Source of the DNA: Paraburkholderia phytofirmans OLGA172
GTDB lineage: Bacteria > Pseudomonadota > Gammaproteobacteria > Burkholderiales > Burkholderiaceae
Direction of reading: 5' to 3'
Length of the DNA stretch: 64,000 nt
Assembly: GCF_001634365.1 (NCBI RefSeq)
Contig: NZ_CP014579.1
Location: forward strand, 2,480,001 to 2,544,000
Below are positions 52,475-61,049 of this stretch, piece after piece. The translations under genes were made by a program, and so were the position numbers. Each line of letters opens with the position of its first letter. The stretch's first letter is position 1. Under the pieces are notes generated by a model. That model was given only the letters and a program-made list of their open reading frames with translations. It did no database searches and had not been told where the DNA came from.

Positions 52475-53038
52475 TTATCGAACGTCGGGAACGTCGGCTT
52501 CCGTCTGCAAAAACGCAATCAGCGCATGCCCGGCTTCTTCCAATGCCCCGGAGTTATCGATCGTCGTGCACCGAAGCCCTTCCGGCAGCGAAAACGGCAC
52601 CCGCCGCGCGAGCCTGGCCGCGACCTGTTCCGCCGACTCACGCGCCCGTGCGCCGAGCCGGGCTTCGAGAATATGCGGCGCTGCGTCCACATGCACGACT
52701 TCCGTGTGCGGATAACGCGCCAATGTATGCTGCAAATGCTGACGCGAGCCATTGACGACGACCGTGCAACCGCGTGCAAGCCATGCATCGAGCTCGATAC
52801 CGATGCCGTAACGCAGTGAGTGGCTCGACCATTCGAGCGCGAACAGACCGAGCACCGAGCGCGCCGCGAATTCTTCGACGCTCAACGCAACATGCTCTTC
52901 GCCGTTGCCGCTCGGCCGCGTGACGTAGCGATGCGCAAAGACAATCGGCTCGCCCATCAGGCGGCGGCGCGCAAAACTCAGCAATGAATCCTTGCCTGCG
53001 CCGGACGGCCCCATTACATAGATCAATCGACCTGCCAT
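52475..53038 (-). CDS. phnN: Ribose 1,5-bisphosphate phosphokinase PhnN
   Basis: ATP-dependent phosphorylation of ribose 1,5-bisphosphate to PRPP, the salvage step ending C-P lyase metabolism. It is 187 residues with P-loop MAGRLIYVMGPSGAGKDSLL and VFAHRYVTRPSGNGEEHVAL, the guanylate-kinase-like PhnN signature. CTVVVNGSRQHLQHTLARYP and RRVPFSLPEGLRCTTIDNSG follow. The start at 53038 begins at the P-loop, two bases after the DUF1045 stop; the longer frame lacks support. It is third in phnF-DUF1045-phnN. Confidence 0.93.
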   Translation of the reverse strand: MAGRLIYVMGPSGAGKDSLLSFARRRLMGEPIVFAHRYVTRPSGNGEEHVALSVEEFAARSVLGLFALEWSSHSLRYGIGIELDAWLARGCTVVVNGSRQHLQHTLARYPHTEVVHVDAAPHILEARLGARARESAEQVAARLARRVPFSLPEGLRCTTIDNSGALEEAGHALIAFLQTEADVPDVR

Positions 53039-53040
53039 TG

Positions 53041-53763
53041 TTACTTCACCTCGCGGATCTGAAACGGCATGCGCTGCCACAGGACGAACGGCTCACCGGG
53101 CGCGGGCTCGACAAAGAGCGCCGCGTGATCGAGAGCGAGCGGTCCGAGCGCGGGCGTTTGCGCCTGCCACCACGCCACCAGCGTCGCGCGCTCATCGGCA
53201 TCGGCGAGCGAACTGGAAAGCGTCATGTGAAAACGGAACTCGTCGAAGACGTACGGATAACCCCATTCGATCAGCAATGCACGCTGCCGTTCACTCAACG
53301 GCGTGGCGAGACGGCGTGCGACGTCTGCAGCGGACGGCCTGGCGCGCAGTGCATCGAGCGTTTGCAGCGCACTGGATGCAACGTGACGAATGTTCGCTTC
53401 GCCATCCGGATCGGCAGGACGCAGTGCGACGAAATCGCCGAGCGTCGCGGCTTCGACAGGCAGCGCGAATGGACTTTGCGCGCCGGCCCATTTGCGCGCC
53501 GCTTCCAGCAGATCCTGCTGGGTAACGCCTTCAGCAAGACGGAATGGTGCAACCAGCGTGCCGTGCCAGCCATAGCGGCGCGGCGCTTCGGTCAGATCGG
53601 CCAGAGGGCGTGCCAGCGCTTCCGGCTGCGGCGACACGCATCGCTCGCCGCTTTCCGCATCACGGCCCAACCACGCCGAACCCGCCCGCCACCACGCCGA
53701 CTCGCGCGACGGCGCGTAATACACCGCGAAACGTGCCCCGGCGCCCCATACGGCGCCGCTCAT
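53041..53763 (-). CDS. DUF1045 2H-phosphoesterase-superfamily phosphonate protein
   Basis: A 240-residue protein of the DUF1045 / 'phosphonate metabolism protein' family found with C-P lyase genes. Two H-x-T motifs of the 2H phosphoesterase fold are visible: YGWHGTLVAPFRLAEG (HGT) and FDEFRFHMTLSSSLADADER (HMT). 2H enzymes hydrolyse 2',3'- or 1,2-cyclic phosphates, so it is a candidate for opening the 5-phosphoribosyl 1,2-cyclic phosphate made by PhnJ, the job of PhnP in E. coli; no phnP is visible in either phn block. Its ATG overlaps the phnF stop (ATGA) and it ends 2 bp before phnN. The role is inferred. Confidence 0.88.
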   Translation of the reverse strand: MSGAVWGAGARFAVYYAPSRESAWWRAGSAWLGRDAESGERCVSPQPEALARPLADLTEAPRRYGWHGTLVAPFRLAEGVTQQDLLEAARKWAGAQSPFALPVEAATLGDFVALRPADPDGEANIRHVASSALQTLDALRARPSAADVARRLATPLSERQRALLIEWGYPYVFDEFRFHMTLSSSLADADERATLVAWWQAQTPALGPLALDHAALFVEPAPGEPFVLWQRMPFQIREVK

Positions 53764-54518
53764 ACGTCATGCTCCACGAGCAACTGCACGCGGTCCGCCG
53801 CAAAATGCGTAAAGCCGTATTTAACCGGCGTGCCTTCCAGATCGACGTCGACGTTTTCGACCCACAACACCGGCTGCTGCCGGTTGATATTCAAACGCCG
53901 TGCCACCTCCGGCTCAGGCAAGACGCTGCCAATACGGCTCCACTTGCGCAAATAATCGGTCACGCCCAATTCAGCCATCGACTTCGTAATGCTGCCGGTG
54001 CGCCGCAGCACCTCCGGCAAGTCCGGAAAACGCGCAGCCGGATACCAGTTGCGCGCGAACGTGAGCGGCACGCCATCCGATTCATGCAGCGTCTCGATCC
54101 GGTAGACCGGCGCACCCGCCCGCAGGCTGAGCGCCTTCGCGACATTCGGCTCGGCCTTCACGCGTGCGGCCGACAACATCGTGCCCGCCGCCGCATGATG
54201 CTGCTGACGCAAGTTTTCCGTAAACCGCGTGCGCCGGCCAATCGTATAGTCGATCGCGCCGGGTTGCACGAACGTGCCACGCCCCTGCTCGACGCTGACG
54301 AGACCCAGTGCGGCCAGACCGAGCATGGCGCGGCGCACGGTATGCCGGTTCACGTCGAAGCGCTTGGCCAGTTCGCCTTCGCTCGGCAAACGGCCTTCTT
54401 CGCCGAAGCCGCTCGCGGCGATTTCCGCCGCCAGAATCCGCTCGATCTGCCGCCAGACGGCAACGCCCGCGCCGCGTTCGAGCAGCGTGCCCGGCGTCGC
54501 GTTGTCGTTCGATGTCAT
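53760..54518 (-). CDS. phnF: GntR/HutC-family phosphonate regulator PhnF
   Basis: A 252-residue repressor-type regulator. The N-terminal winged HTH is RLPSEGELAKRFDVNRHTVR, then RAMLGLAALGLVSVEQGRGT, and a UTRA ligand-binding domain (residues ~90-245) contains FTENLRQQHHAAAGTMLSAA and APVYRIETLHESDGVPLTFA. It is divergent from phnGHIJKLM and first in its own operon. The palindromes before phnG and phnC are its likely targets. The phnF start codon itself lies inside a Pho box that points toward phnG. Effector unknown, possibly phosphate or a C-P lyase intermediate. Confidence 0.92.
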   Translation of the reverse strand: MTSNDNATPGTLLERGAGVAVWRQIERILAAEIAASGFGEEGRLPSEGELAKRFDVNRHTVRRAMLGLAALGLVSVEQGRGTFVQPGAIDYTIGRRTRFTENLRQQHHAAAGTMLSAARVKAEPNVAKALSLRAGAPVYRIETLHESDGVPLTFARNWYPAARFPDLPEVLRRTGSITKSMAELGVTDYLRKWSRIGSVLPEPEVARRLNINRQQPVLWVENVDVDLEGTPVKYGFTHFAADRVQLLVEHDV

Positions 54519-54529
54519 GGTGCTGTCAT
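54513..54529 (+). promoter_or_regulatory. Pho box upstream of phnG, overlapping the phnF start codon
   Basis: TGTCAT at 54513-54518 and 54524-54529, 11 bp apart, the second preceded by C as in the consensus CTGTCAT. It is oriented toward phnG. The first hexamer contains the complement of the phnF ATG, so PhoB bound here could also affect phnF transcription. Confidence 0.7.
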
Positions 54530-54632
54530 TCCCTTGGGTTCAAATATTCGCTATGCCATGCATTGTAGTGCGCAAGCCGTGATGGAAATGTGAAACGGCG
54601 GCCATGCGCGACAACGCTCGACAAGCATACCC

Positions 54633-54652
54633 CTAAACGTCTAGACGTTTAG
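54633..54652. promoter_or_regulatory. Putative PhnF operator upstream of phnG
   Basis: A perfect 20-bp palindrome, CTAAACGTCT with its exact complement, centred on CGTCTAGACG. Its 10-bp core is identical to the site before phnC at 21156-21165. It lies between phnF and phnG, 48 bp before the phnG ATG, the expected repressor position. Confidence 0.7.
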
Positions 54653-54699
54653 ATGAATAGATGGTCAAATGTCCATTCGCTGGATCAACAGGAATTCCG

Positions 54700-55185
54700 A
54701 TGAGTGCCACTTCCGCCTCGCCTTCCTCTGCCATGCGGCGCGCATGGATAGCCGTGCTGGCCCGCACGCCGCGCGCCGATCTCCAAGCCGCACTGGATCT
54801 CGCGCTGCAAGGCGTCCCGCCCCCCGCTTACGACTGGCTGCGGCCACCCGAAATCGGGCTCGCAATGGTGCGCGGCCGCGTTGGCGGCAGCGGCGACCCG
54901 TTCAATCTCGGCGAAGCCACCGTCACGCGCGCCACGTTGCGTTTGCGCGTCACCGCTGACGCAACCGCAGCCGTCGGTGTTGCATGTCATCTAGGCCGCG
55001 ACCGCCGCCGCGCCGAACTGGCGGCGCTGGCCGACGCGCTGCTGCAAATGCCCGAGCATCACGCTGCCTTGCATCAGCAATTGATCGAGCCGTTTGCCGC
55101 ACGGCAGGCCGCGCAACGCGCCGAGCGCAGACAGGACGCTGCAGCCACGCGAGTCGAATTCTTCACGATGGTCCGGGGCGACTAA
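54700..55185 (+). CDS. phnG: C-P lyase core subunit PhnG
   Basis: Part of the PhnGHIJ core that converts ATP and phosphonate to 5-triphosphoribosyl phosphonate and then breaks the C-P bond. It is 161 residues. RRAWIAVLARTPRADLQAAL and WLRPPEIGLAMVRGRVGGSG are the PhnG signature, with GEATVTRATLRLRV following. The ATG at 54700 has AGGA 6 bp upstream; the open frame begins 13 codons earlier. Its stop overlaps the phnH start (TAATG). First gene of phnGHIJKLM. Confidence 0.94.
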   Translation: MSATSASPSSAMRRAWIAVLARTPRADLQAALDLALQGVPPPAYDWLRPPEIGLAMVRGRVGGSGDPFNLGEATVTRATLRLRVTADATAAVGVACHLGRDRRRAELAALADALLQMPEHHAALHQQLIEPFAARQAAQRAERRQDAAATRVEFFTMVRGD

Positions 55186-55820
55186 TGGAAAACTCGCCGA
55201 TTGCATTGTCTACTTCGTTGTCCAGTTCATTGGCTACATTGACGCCCGGTTTCGCAGACCCGGTGCACGACACCCAGGCGGTATTCCGTACCTTGCTCGA
55301 CGCGCTATCGCGTCCCGGCACGGTGGGCGTCGTCGAAAGCGGTTTGCCCAAAGTACGGGCCACCCGCGCCGAGCTCGCCGCATTCGCCGCGCTGCTGACA
55401 CTGTGCGACTACGCCACGCCCGTCTGGCTCGCACAAGCCGACACCGCGCTGGCTTCGGCACTGCGGTTTCATACCGGCGCGCCGCTCGTCGACGAACCGG
55501 GACTTGCCGCCTTCGCCTATATCCACGACGCAAGCGCAATGCCGGCGCTGGAAAGCTTTCCGCTTGGCGAAGCGGAGTCCTCTGAGCACTCGGTGACGTT
55601 GCTGATCCGCGTCGAAGCACTGACGGGCGGCACGCCGGTCGTGCTGAGCGGCCCCGGCATTGCGCACACCACGACGATCGCGCCGGCCGGCCTGCCCGGG
55701 CATTTCTGGCGCGAACGCGCCGCCCTCGCGCCGCTCTTCCCGTGCGGCATCGATTGTTATCTCGTCTGCGGCAGCTCGTTGATCGGCCTGCCGCGCACAA
55801 CTCAAGCGAAGGTGAACTGA
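55185..55820 (+). CDS. phnH: C-P lyase core subunit PhnH
   Basis: A 211-residue dimer-forming subunit of the PhnGHIJ core. GFADPVHDTQAVFRTLLDAL is the typical PhnH start, followed by SRPGTVGVVESG and LLTLCDYATPVWLAQADT. GIDCYLVCGSSLIGLPRTTQ is the conserved C-terminus. It overlaps phnG by one base and phnI by one base, so translation is tightly coupled. The N-terminal ~20 residues are Ser/Leu-rich. Confidence 0.94.
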   Translation: MENSPIALSTSLSSSLATLTPGFADPVHDTQAVFRTLLDALSRPGTVGVVESGLPKVRATRAELAAFAALLTLCDYATPVWLAQADTALASALRFHTGAPLVDEPGLAAFAYIHDASAMPALESFPLGEAESSEHSVTLLIRVEALTGGTPVVLSGPGIAHTTTIAPAGLPGHFWRERAALAPLFPCGIDCYLVCGSSLIGLPRTTQAKVN

Positions 55821-56947
55821 TGTACGTTGCCGTCAAGGGTGGAGAACGCGCGATCGGAGCGTCGTGGCGTCTGCTCGACAAGGCGCGCCGTGGCGATACA
55901 CGGCTGGCCGAACTCAGCGTCGCGCAGATTCGCGAGCAATTGCGCCTCGCCGTCGCTCGGGTGATGACCGAAGGCTCGGTCTACGACGAAGAACTCGCCG
56001 CGCTCGCGATCAAACAGGCCGCGGGCGACCTGGTCGAGGCGATCTTTTTGTTGCGTGCGTATCGCACGACGTTGCCGCGTTTCGGTTATACGCAGGCAAT
56101 CGACACGGAAGCCATGCAGGTGCAGCGCCGCATTTCGGCGACGTTCAAGGACGTGCCCGGCGGGCAGCTGCTTGGCGCGACTTACGATTACACGCAGCGT
56201 CTGCTGGATTTCGCGCTGCTCGCCGAAGGCGATGCCGGAACCGATGCGGCCGCAGCCCCATCGTCCAATCAAGCCGCCCAGTCTGCAGCAGAAGCCATGC
56301 CACGCGTGGTCGCGCTGCTCGACAAGGAAGGTCTGATCGAGCAGGAACGCCCCGCACCGGAAGCACCTGAACCCGGCGACCTCTCGCGCGAGCCGCTCGC
56401 GTTTCCCGCGAGCCGCGCCACGCGTTTGCAGAATCTCGCTCGCGGCGACGAAGGCTTCCTGCTCGCGATGGGCTACGCCACGCAACGCGGCTACGCGCAT
56501 TCGCATCCGTTTGCCGGCGAGATCCGCTTCGGCACGATCGCCATCGAAATGGAACTCGACGAGTTGGGTGAGGCGGTCGAAATCGGCGACATCGATGTCA
56601 CCGAATGCCAGATGATCAACCAGTTCGCCGGCAGCGGCGATGTGCCGCCTGCTTTCACGCAAGGCTATGGCCTCGCGTTCGGAAACTCGGAACGCAAAGC
56701 GATGGCGATGGCACTGGTGGACCGCGCGTTGCGCGCCGAGGAGCTCGGTGAAACGCTCGCCTCGCCGACGCAAGATATCGAATTCATGCTCTCGCATAGC
56801 GATAACGTCGAAGCGTCCGGCTTCGTTCAGCATCTGAAATTGCCGCACTACGTCGACTTCCAGTCCGAACTGGAACTCGTGCGGCGCCTGCGGGCGCAAC
56901 ACAGCATAGAAAGCAAAGATCAGGATCAGCAGGAGCAAGCCGCATGA
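55820..56947 (+). CDS. phnI: C-P lyase core subunit PhnI (nucleosidase/transferase component)
   Basis: With PhnG, PhnH and PhnL, PhnI replaces the adenine of ATP with the phosphonate; alone it shows purine nucleosidase activity in E. coli. It is 375 residues, starting MYVAVKGGERAIGASWRLLD. RISATFKDVPGGQLLGATYD and HPFAGEIRFGTIAIEMELDE are conserved blocks, and the C-terminal HSDNVEASGFVQHLKLPHYV carries conserved His residues. The end is Gln-rich. Its start overlaps the phnH stop and its stop overlaps the phnJ start (ATGA). Confidence 0.95.
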   Translation: MYVAVKGGERAIGASWRLLDKARRGDTRLAELSVAQIREQLRLAVARVMTEGSVYDEELAALAIKQAAGDLVEAIFLLRAYRTTLPRFGYTQAIDTEAMQVQRRISATFKDVPGGQLLGATYDYTQRLLDFALLAEGDAGTDAAAAPSSNQAAQSAAEAMPRVVALLDKEGLIEQERPAPEAPEPGDLSREPLAFPASRATRLQNLARGDEGFLLAMGYATQRGYAHSHPFAGEIRFGTIAIEMELDELGEAVEIGDIDVTECQMINQFAGSGDVPPAFTQGYGLAFGNSERKAMAMALVDRALRAEELGETLASPTQDIEFMLSHSDNVEASGFVQHLKLPHYVDFQSELELVRRLRAQHSIESKDQDQQEQAA

Positions 56948-57867
56948 ACGCGCCGGACGCACCCCTCACCACCGCTTCGTACGACAGTGCAGCGGACGGC
57001 TACAACTTCGCCTACCTCGACGAACAGACCAAGCGCATGCTGCGCCGCGCGTTGCTCAAGGCGGTCGCCGTGCCGGGCTATCAGGTGCCGTTCGGCTCGC
57101 GGGAAATGCCCTTGCCGTACGGCTGGGGCACGGGCGGCATTCAGGTGACCGCGGCGATCATCGGCAAGAACGATACGCTGAAGGTCATCGATCAGGGCTC
57201 CGACGAAACCACCAACGCGGTCAATATCCGCCGCTTCTTCGCGCGCACCACGGGCGTGGCGACCACGCGCCGCACCACCGAAGCGACGATCGTCCAGACA
57301 CGTCACCGGATTCCCGAAGCGCCGCTCACCGATAAGCAGATCCTGGTCTATCAGGTGCCGATGCCCGAACCGTTATACCGGCTGGAGCCGCGCGTCGCCG
57401 AATGCAAGAAGCTGCACGCGCTGGCTGATTACGGCTTGATCAGTGTGAAGCTGTACGAGGACATCGTCCATCACGGCAGCATCGCCACCACGTACGACTA
57501 CCCGGTGATCGTCAACCACCGCTATCTGAGCTCGCCGTCGCCGATTCCGAAGTTCGACAACCCGAAGATGCATATGAACCCCGCGCTGCAATTGTTCGGC
57601 GCTGGCCGCGAACGGCGCATTTATGCCATACCGCCGTACACCGCCGTACGCAGTCTCGACTTCGACGATCATCCGTTCGAAGTGCAGAAGTGGCAGCACG
57701 CGTGTGCGCTATGCGGATCGACGGAGAGCTTCCTCGACGAAATGATCGTCGACGACGCCGGCAAGCGCATGTTCGTTTGCTCGGATAGCGACTACTGCCA
57801 TGAACGCCGCGGCGATCAGGACCTGGAGCTGCCGTCTTACGAAGCGCGCAAAGGAGAAACCGCATGA
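56944..57867 (+). CDS. phnJ: Alpha-D-ribose 1-methylphosphonate 5-phosphate C-P lyase PhnJ
   Basis: The radical-SAM enzyme that breaks the C-P bond, yielding methane (or other alkane) and 5-phosphoribosyl 1,2-cyclic phosphate. It is 307 residues. Four Cys near the C-terminus, Cys254/257 (CALC) and Cys279/285 (C-S-D-S-D-Y-C), match E. coli Cys241/244/266 (Fe-S ligands) and Cys272 (thiyl radical). TASYDSAADGYNFAYLDEQT and LPYGWGTGGIQVTAAIIGKN are highly conserved. All catalytic residues are present, so a functional lyase is expected. Confidence 0.97.
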   Translation: MNAPDAPLTTASYDSAADGYNFAYLDEQTKRMLRRALLKAVAVPGYQVPFGSREMPLPYGWGTGGIQVTAAIIGKNDTLKVIDQGSDETTNAVNIRRFFARTTGVATTRRTTEATIVQTRHRIPEAPLTDKQILVYQVPMPEPLYRLEPRVAECKKLHALADYGLISVKLYEDIVHHGSIATTYDYPVIVNHRYLSSPSPIPKFDNPKMHMNPALQLFGAGRERRIYAIPPYTAVRSLDFDDHPFEVQKWQHACALCGSTESFLDEMIVDDAGKRMFVCSDSDYCHERRGDQDLELPSYEARKGETA

Positions 57868-58634
57868 CGCCGCTGTTGAGCGCCCGTTCGCTCACCAAAC
57901 AATTTGGCGGCCGCAACGGTTGCAGGAACGTCAACTTCGATCTTTATCCGGGCGAAGTGTTGTGCATCGTCGGCGAATCCGGCTCGGGCAAGACCACGCT
58001 GCTGAATGCACTCGCCCTGAAAACCGAAGCCGATAGCGGCTCGCTCCACTACACGGCCACGCATGGCGAAAAGCTCGATCTGCGCGCTTTGTCCGAACCG
58101 CGCCGGCGTCTGTTGATGCGCACCGAGTGGGGCTTCGTGCAGCAGAATCCGCGCGACGGCCTGCGCAGCGGCGTCTCCGCCGGCGCGAATATCGGCGAGC
58201 CGTTGATGGCCGTCGGCGCTCGCCACTATGGCGATATTCGCCACACGGCAACGCAATGGATGGAGCGCGTCGAACTCGACGCCACCCGCATCGACGAATT
58301 TCCGGCGGCGTTTTCCGGCGGCATGCAGCAGCGTTTGCAGATCGCGCGCAATCTCGTCACCGGTCCGCGGCTCGTCTTCATGGACGAGCCGACCGCCGGT
58401 CTCGACGTATCGGTGCAGGCGCGTCTGCTCGATCTGCTGCGCACATTGACGTCCACGCTGCATCTGTCGGTGCTGATCGTGACGCACGATATCGGCGTGG
58501 CGCGTCTGCTTGCGCATCGCTTGATGGTCATGCAAGGCGGCGAAGTGGTCGAGGCCGGCCTGACGGACCAGGTGCTCGACGATCCGCAGCACCCGTACAC
58601 GCAAACGCTGGTTTCCTCGGTTCTGCCGGTTTGA
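57864..58634 (+). CDS. phnK: C-P lyase ABC-type ATPase PhnK
   Basis: A 256-residue ABC ATPase that docks on the PhnGHIJ core rather than on a transporter. Walker A GESGSGKTTLLNALALKTEA, Q-loop FVQQNPRDGLRSGVSAGANI (characteristic of PhnK), signature FSGGMQQRLQIARNLVTGPR, Walker B LVFMDEPTAGLDVS and the switch His IVTHDIGVARLLAH are all intact. It starts by ATGA overlap with phnJ. Confidence 0.95.
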   Translation: MTPLLSARSLTKQFGGRNGCRNVNFDLYPGEVLCIVGESGSGKTTLLNALALKTEADSGSLHYTATHGEKLDLRALSEPRRRLLMRTEWGFVQQNPRDGLRSGVSAGANIGEPLMAVGARHYGDIRHTATQWMERVELDATRIDEFPAAFSGGMQQRLQIARNLVTGPRLVFMDEPTAGLDVSVQARLLDLLRTLTSTLHLSVLIVTHDIGVARLLAHRLMVMQGGEVVEAGLTDQVLDDPQHPYTQTLVSSVLPV

Positions 58635-58642
58635 GGCTCACA

Positions 58643-59410
58643 ATGCGATCCATTGAAACAAGCAAGGAATCACACGCTACTGAACGCGCGTTCAGCGAGA
58701 ACAACGCACTAATGCTGCGCGCGGTCGGCATCGGTAAAACCTTCACGCTGCACGGTCAGGGCGGCGTGCAGATCGAAGCGCTCGCGGACGTGTCGCTCGA
58801 TGTCGAACGCGGCGAGTGTGTCGTGCTGGTCGGGCCTTCAGGCGCTGGCAAGAGTACGCTGCTGCGCTGTTTGTACGGCAACTATCTGGCCAGTACGGGC
58901 TCCATTGCGATTCGCGCTGCGGCGGCGGATGACGCGCCGCCGGTGTCGATCACCGGCGCCGAGCCGCACGACGTGCTGCGTCTGCGCCGCGGCGTGGTCG
59001 GCTACGTCAGCCAGTTTTTGCGCGTGATTCCACGCGTGCCGACGCTCACGCTCGTCGCCGAACCGCTGCTGTCGCGCGGCGTCGCGGAAGACGAAGCCCG
59101 TGCGCGTGCTGCTGCCCTGCTGGCGCGGTTGAACGTGCCCGAGCGGCTGTGGTCGCTCGCGCCCGCCACCTTCTCCGGCGGCGAACAGCAGCGCGTGAAC
59201 ATCGCCCGCGGCTTGATCGCCGGGCATCCGCTGCTGCTGCTCGACGAACCCACGGCCTCGCTCGATGCGGAGAACCGCGACGTGGTCGCCGAACTGATCG
59301 TTGAAGCACGCGAGCGTGGCGCGGCGATCGTCGGCATCTTTCACGACGAAGATACCCGCAACAAGGTGGCCACGCGCCGCCTCGAACTCCAGCCGCCGCT
59401 ACGCCATTAA
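58643..59410 (+). CDS. phnL: C-P lyase ABC-type ATPase PhnL
   Basis: A second ABC ATPase required for formation of the ribosyl-phosphonate. It is 255 residues, ~30 longer than E. coli PhnL because of an N-terminal polar extension (IETSKESHATERAFSENNAL). Walker A GPSGAGKSTLLRCLYGNYLA (the C-L-Y-G-N-Y is PhnL-specific), GVVGYVSQFLRVIPRVPTLT (Q-loop), FSGGEQQRVNIARGLIAGHP and LLLLDEPTASLDAENR are present. The last residues differ from PhnK (GIFHDEDTRNKVATRRLELQ). An internal ATG at MLRAVG would remove the extension. Confidence 0.95.
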   Translation: MRSIETSKESHATERAFSENNALMLRAVGIGKTFTLHGQGGVQIEALADVSLDVERGECVVLVGPSGAGKSTLLRCLYGNYLASTGSIAIRAAAADDAPPVSITGAEPHDVLRLRRGVVGYVSQFLRVIPRVPTLTLVAEPLLSRGVAEDEARARAAALLARLNVPERLWSLAPATFSGGEQQRVNIARGLIAGHPLLLLDEPTASLDAENRDVVAELIVEARERGAAIVGIFHDEDTRNKVATRRLELQPPLRH

Positions 59411-59454
59411 TTGACACGAAACGGCACTAAACTAAACCACTGAGCTGAAACATT

Positions 59455-59485
59455 GAGTCGAAGCGCTGAGTCGAAGCGCTGAGCT
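59455..59485. repeat. 13-bp tandem repeat between phnL and phnM
   Basis: TGAGTCGAAGCGC occurs twice in tandem and a partial, diverged third copy follows, in the 107-bp gap before phnM. A hypervariable spacer within the operon; no function is apparent. Confidence 0.8.
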
Positions 59486-59517
59486 GCGGCACTCAAGACA
59501 GACTACGGAGCAAGTCG

Positions 59518-60651
59518 ATGTTGATCAGGAACGCTCGCATCGTGACGCGAGACGAAGTATTTACCGGTGTGATGCGCATCGAAGACGGCGCGATTCGCGA
59601 CGTCGAGCGTGGCACGACCTCAGCGCGCGAAGCGGAAGATTGGGAAGGCGACTATCTGTTGCCGGGTCTGATCGAACTGCACACGGACAACCTCGAGAAG
59701 CATCTGGTGCCGCGTCCGGGCGTGCAATGGAATACCGACGCCGCCTTCGTGATCCACGACGCGCAGGTGGCGGCGGCCGGCATCACCACGGTGTTCGATG
59801 CCCTCGCGATCGGTTCGCGCTCGAACGTCGGGCTGCGCGGCCGCGAGATGCAAATGCAATGTGCCGCATCCCTTACGCGCTTCTCCGAGCGCGAGCTGCT
59901 GCGCGCTGAACACTTTCTGCATCTGCGCTGCGAAATCGCCACCGCCGACGTGGTCGAGTTGTTCGATTCGTTGTGCGCGCATCCGTTGCTGCGGCTCGCC
60001 TCGGTCATGGATCACACGCCCGGCCAACGTCAATGGCACGACCGCGAACAATGGCGCCGCTTCCAGGAGCGCAACGGCAAACTGACTGACGAACACGTAG
60101 CAACCGCGCTGGTCGAACTGTCCGTCGAACAGGAACGTTACGCCGACGCGCACCGTCGCGAGATCGTGACGCGCTGCAAGCGGCTCGGCATTCCGGTGGC
60201 CAGCCATGACGACACGCTGATCGAGCACGTCGAACAGGCCAAGGCCGAAGGCATCGTGCTGGCGGAATTTCCGACCACCCGCATCGCCGCCGAGGCCGCA
60301 CGCGAGCACGGTATTTCGACCATCATGGGGGCGCCGAATATCGTGCGCGGCGGCTCGCATTCCGGCAACGTGTCGGCCCTCGAACTGGCGAAGGCTGACC
60401 TGCTCGATATCCTGTCCTCGGATTACGTGCCGTCCAGTTTGATGACCGCCGTGTTCGAACTCGTCAACAAGGCCGGCTGGACCCTGCCGCGCGCGATGGC
60501 GACGGTCTCCGCCGCACCGGCCCGCACGGCGGGCCTGCGTGACCGCGGGGCGATCGAAGCGGGTTTGCGCGCGGACTTCGTGCGCGTCACGATGCTCGAC
60601 ACACTGCCGGTGCCTCGCGCGACGTATCGCGCCGGCGCGCGGATCGTCTGA
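59518..60651 (+). CDS. phnM: Alpha-D-ribose 1-methylphosphonate 5-triphosphate diphosphatase PhnM
   Basis: Removes pyrophosphate from 5-triphosphoribosyl phosphonate, giving the PhnJ substrate. It is 377 residues of the amidohydrolase superfamily. The signature LPGLIELHTDNLEKHLVPRP (H-T-D-N), SRSNVGLRGREMQMQCAASL, VMDHTPGQRQWHDREQWRRF, VASHDDTLIEHVEQAKAEGI and MGAPNIVRGGSHSGNVSALE contain the usual His/Asp metal ligands. It lies 107 bp after phnL, the only sizeable gap in the operon. The stop is ~10 bp from a convergent small gene. Confidence 0.96.
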   Translation: MLIRNARIVTRDEVFTGVMRIEDGAIRDVERGTTSAREAEDWEGDYLLPGLIELHTDNLEKHLVPRPGVQWNTDAAFVIHDAQVAAAGITTVFDALAIGSRSNVGLRGREMQMQCAASLTRFSERELLRAEHFLHLRCEIATADVVELFDSLCAHPLLRLASVMDHTPGQRQWHDREQWRRFQERNGKLTDEHVATALVELSVEQERYADAHRREIVTRCKRLGIPVASHDDTLIEHVEQAKAEGIVLAEFPTTRIAAEAAREHGISTIMGAPNIVRGGSHSGNVSALELAKADLLDILSSDYVPSSLMTAVFELVNKAGWTLPRAMATVSAAPARTAGLRDRGAIEAGLRADFVRVTMLDTLPVPRATYRAGARIV

Positions 60652-60660
60652 CGATGGTGT

Positions 60661-60951
60661 TCAGGCCTCGCTGGTTACGGGCAGCAGCGGTTCAATCGCG
60701 GCCCAACGCGTCCAGCGGGGTGTCTGGTCGGGCGCTTCGACACGCAGGGTGCGCGAGCCGTCACCGAAAACGAGAGATTCGATATTGAATGCGCCCCCCT
60801 CTTCGAGGCCGGCTTCGCGCACGTGACCGGATTGATAGGTGAAACTGAGGTTGCCTTCGCGCAACAAGTCGAGATAAGCGTCGAAGTCGGTTGTTGACGA
60901 ACGTGTGGCCCAACGGTTCAGGAGGGTGGCGGCGATTTCGGCGTCGTACAT
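60661..60951 (-). CDS. Small hypothetical protein convergent with phnM
   Basis: A 96-residue protein beginning MYDAEIAATLLNRWATRSST, then FDAYLDLLREGNLSFTYQSG and RTLRVEAPDQTPRWTRWAAI. I do not recognise the family. It has no membrane segment and is acidic, with two Trp-x-R-W motifs near the end. GAGAGG lies 8 bp upstream of the ATG at 60951, favouring it over two upstream in-frame starts. Its transcript end probably overlaps phnM. Confidence 0.6.
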   Translation of the reverse strand: MYDAEIAATLLNRWATRSSTTDFDAYLDLLREGNLSFTYQSGHVREAGLEEGGAFNIESLVFGDGSRTLRVEAPDQTPRWTRWAAIEPLLPVTSEA

Positions 60952-61049
60952 TTTTTGTACCTCTCTGGGCATAAGCCGTATCGCGACTATAGCTGAAAAA
61001 TCAGTATCCTGCTGCACCGCACCATTGTCTGCTCACTACGCCCATTCCT

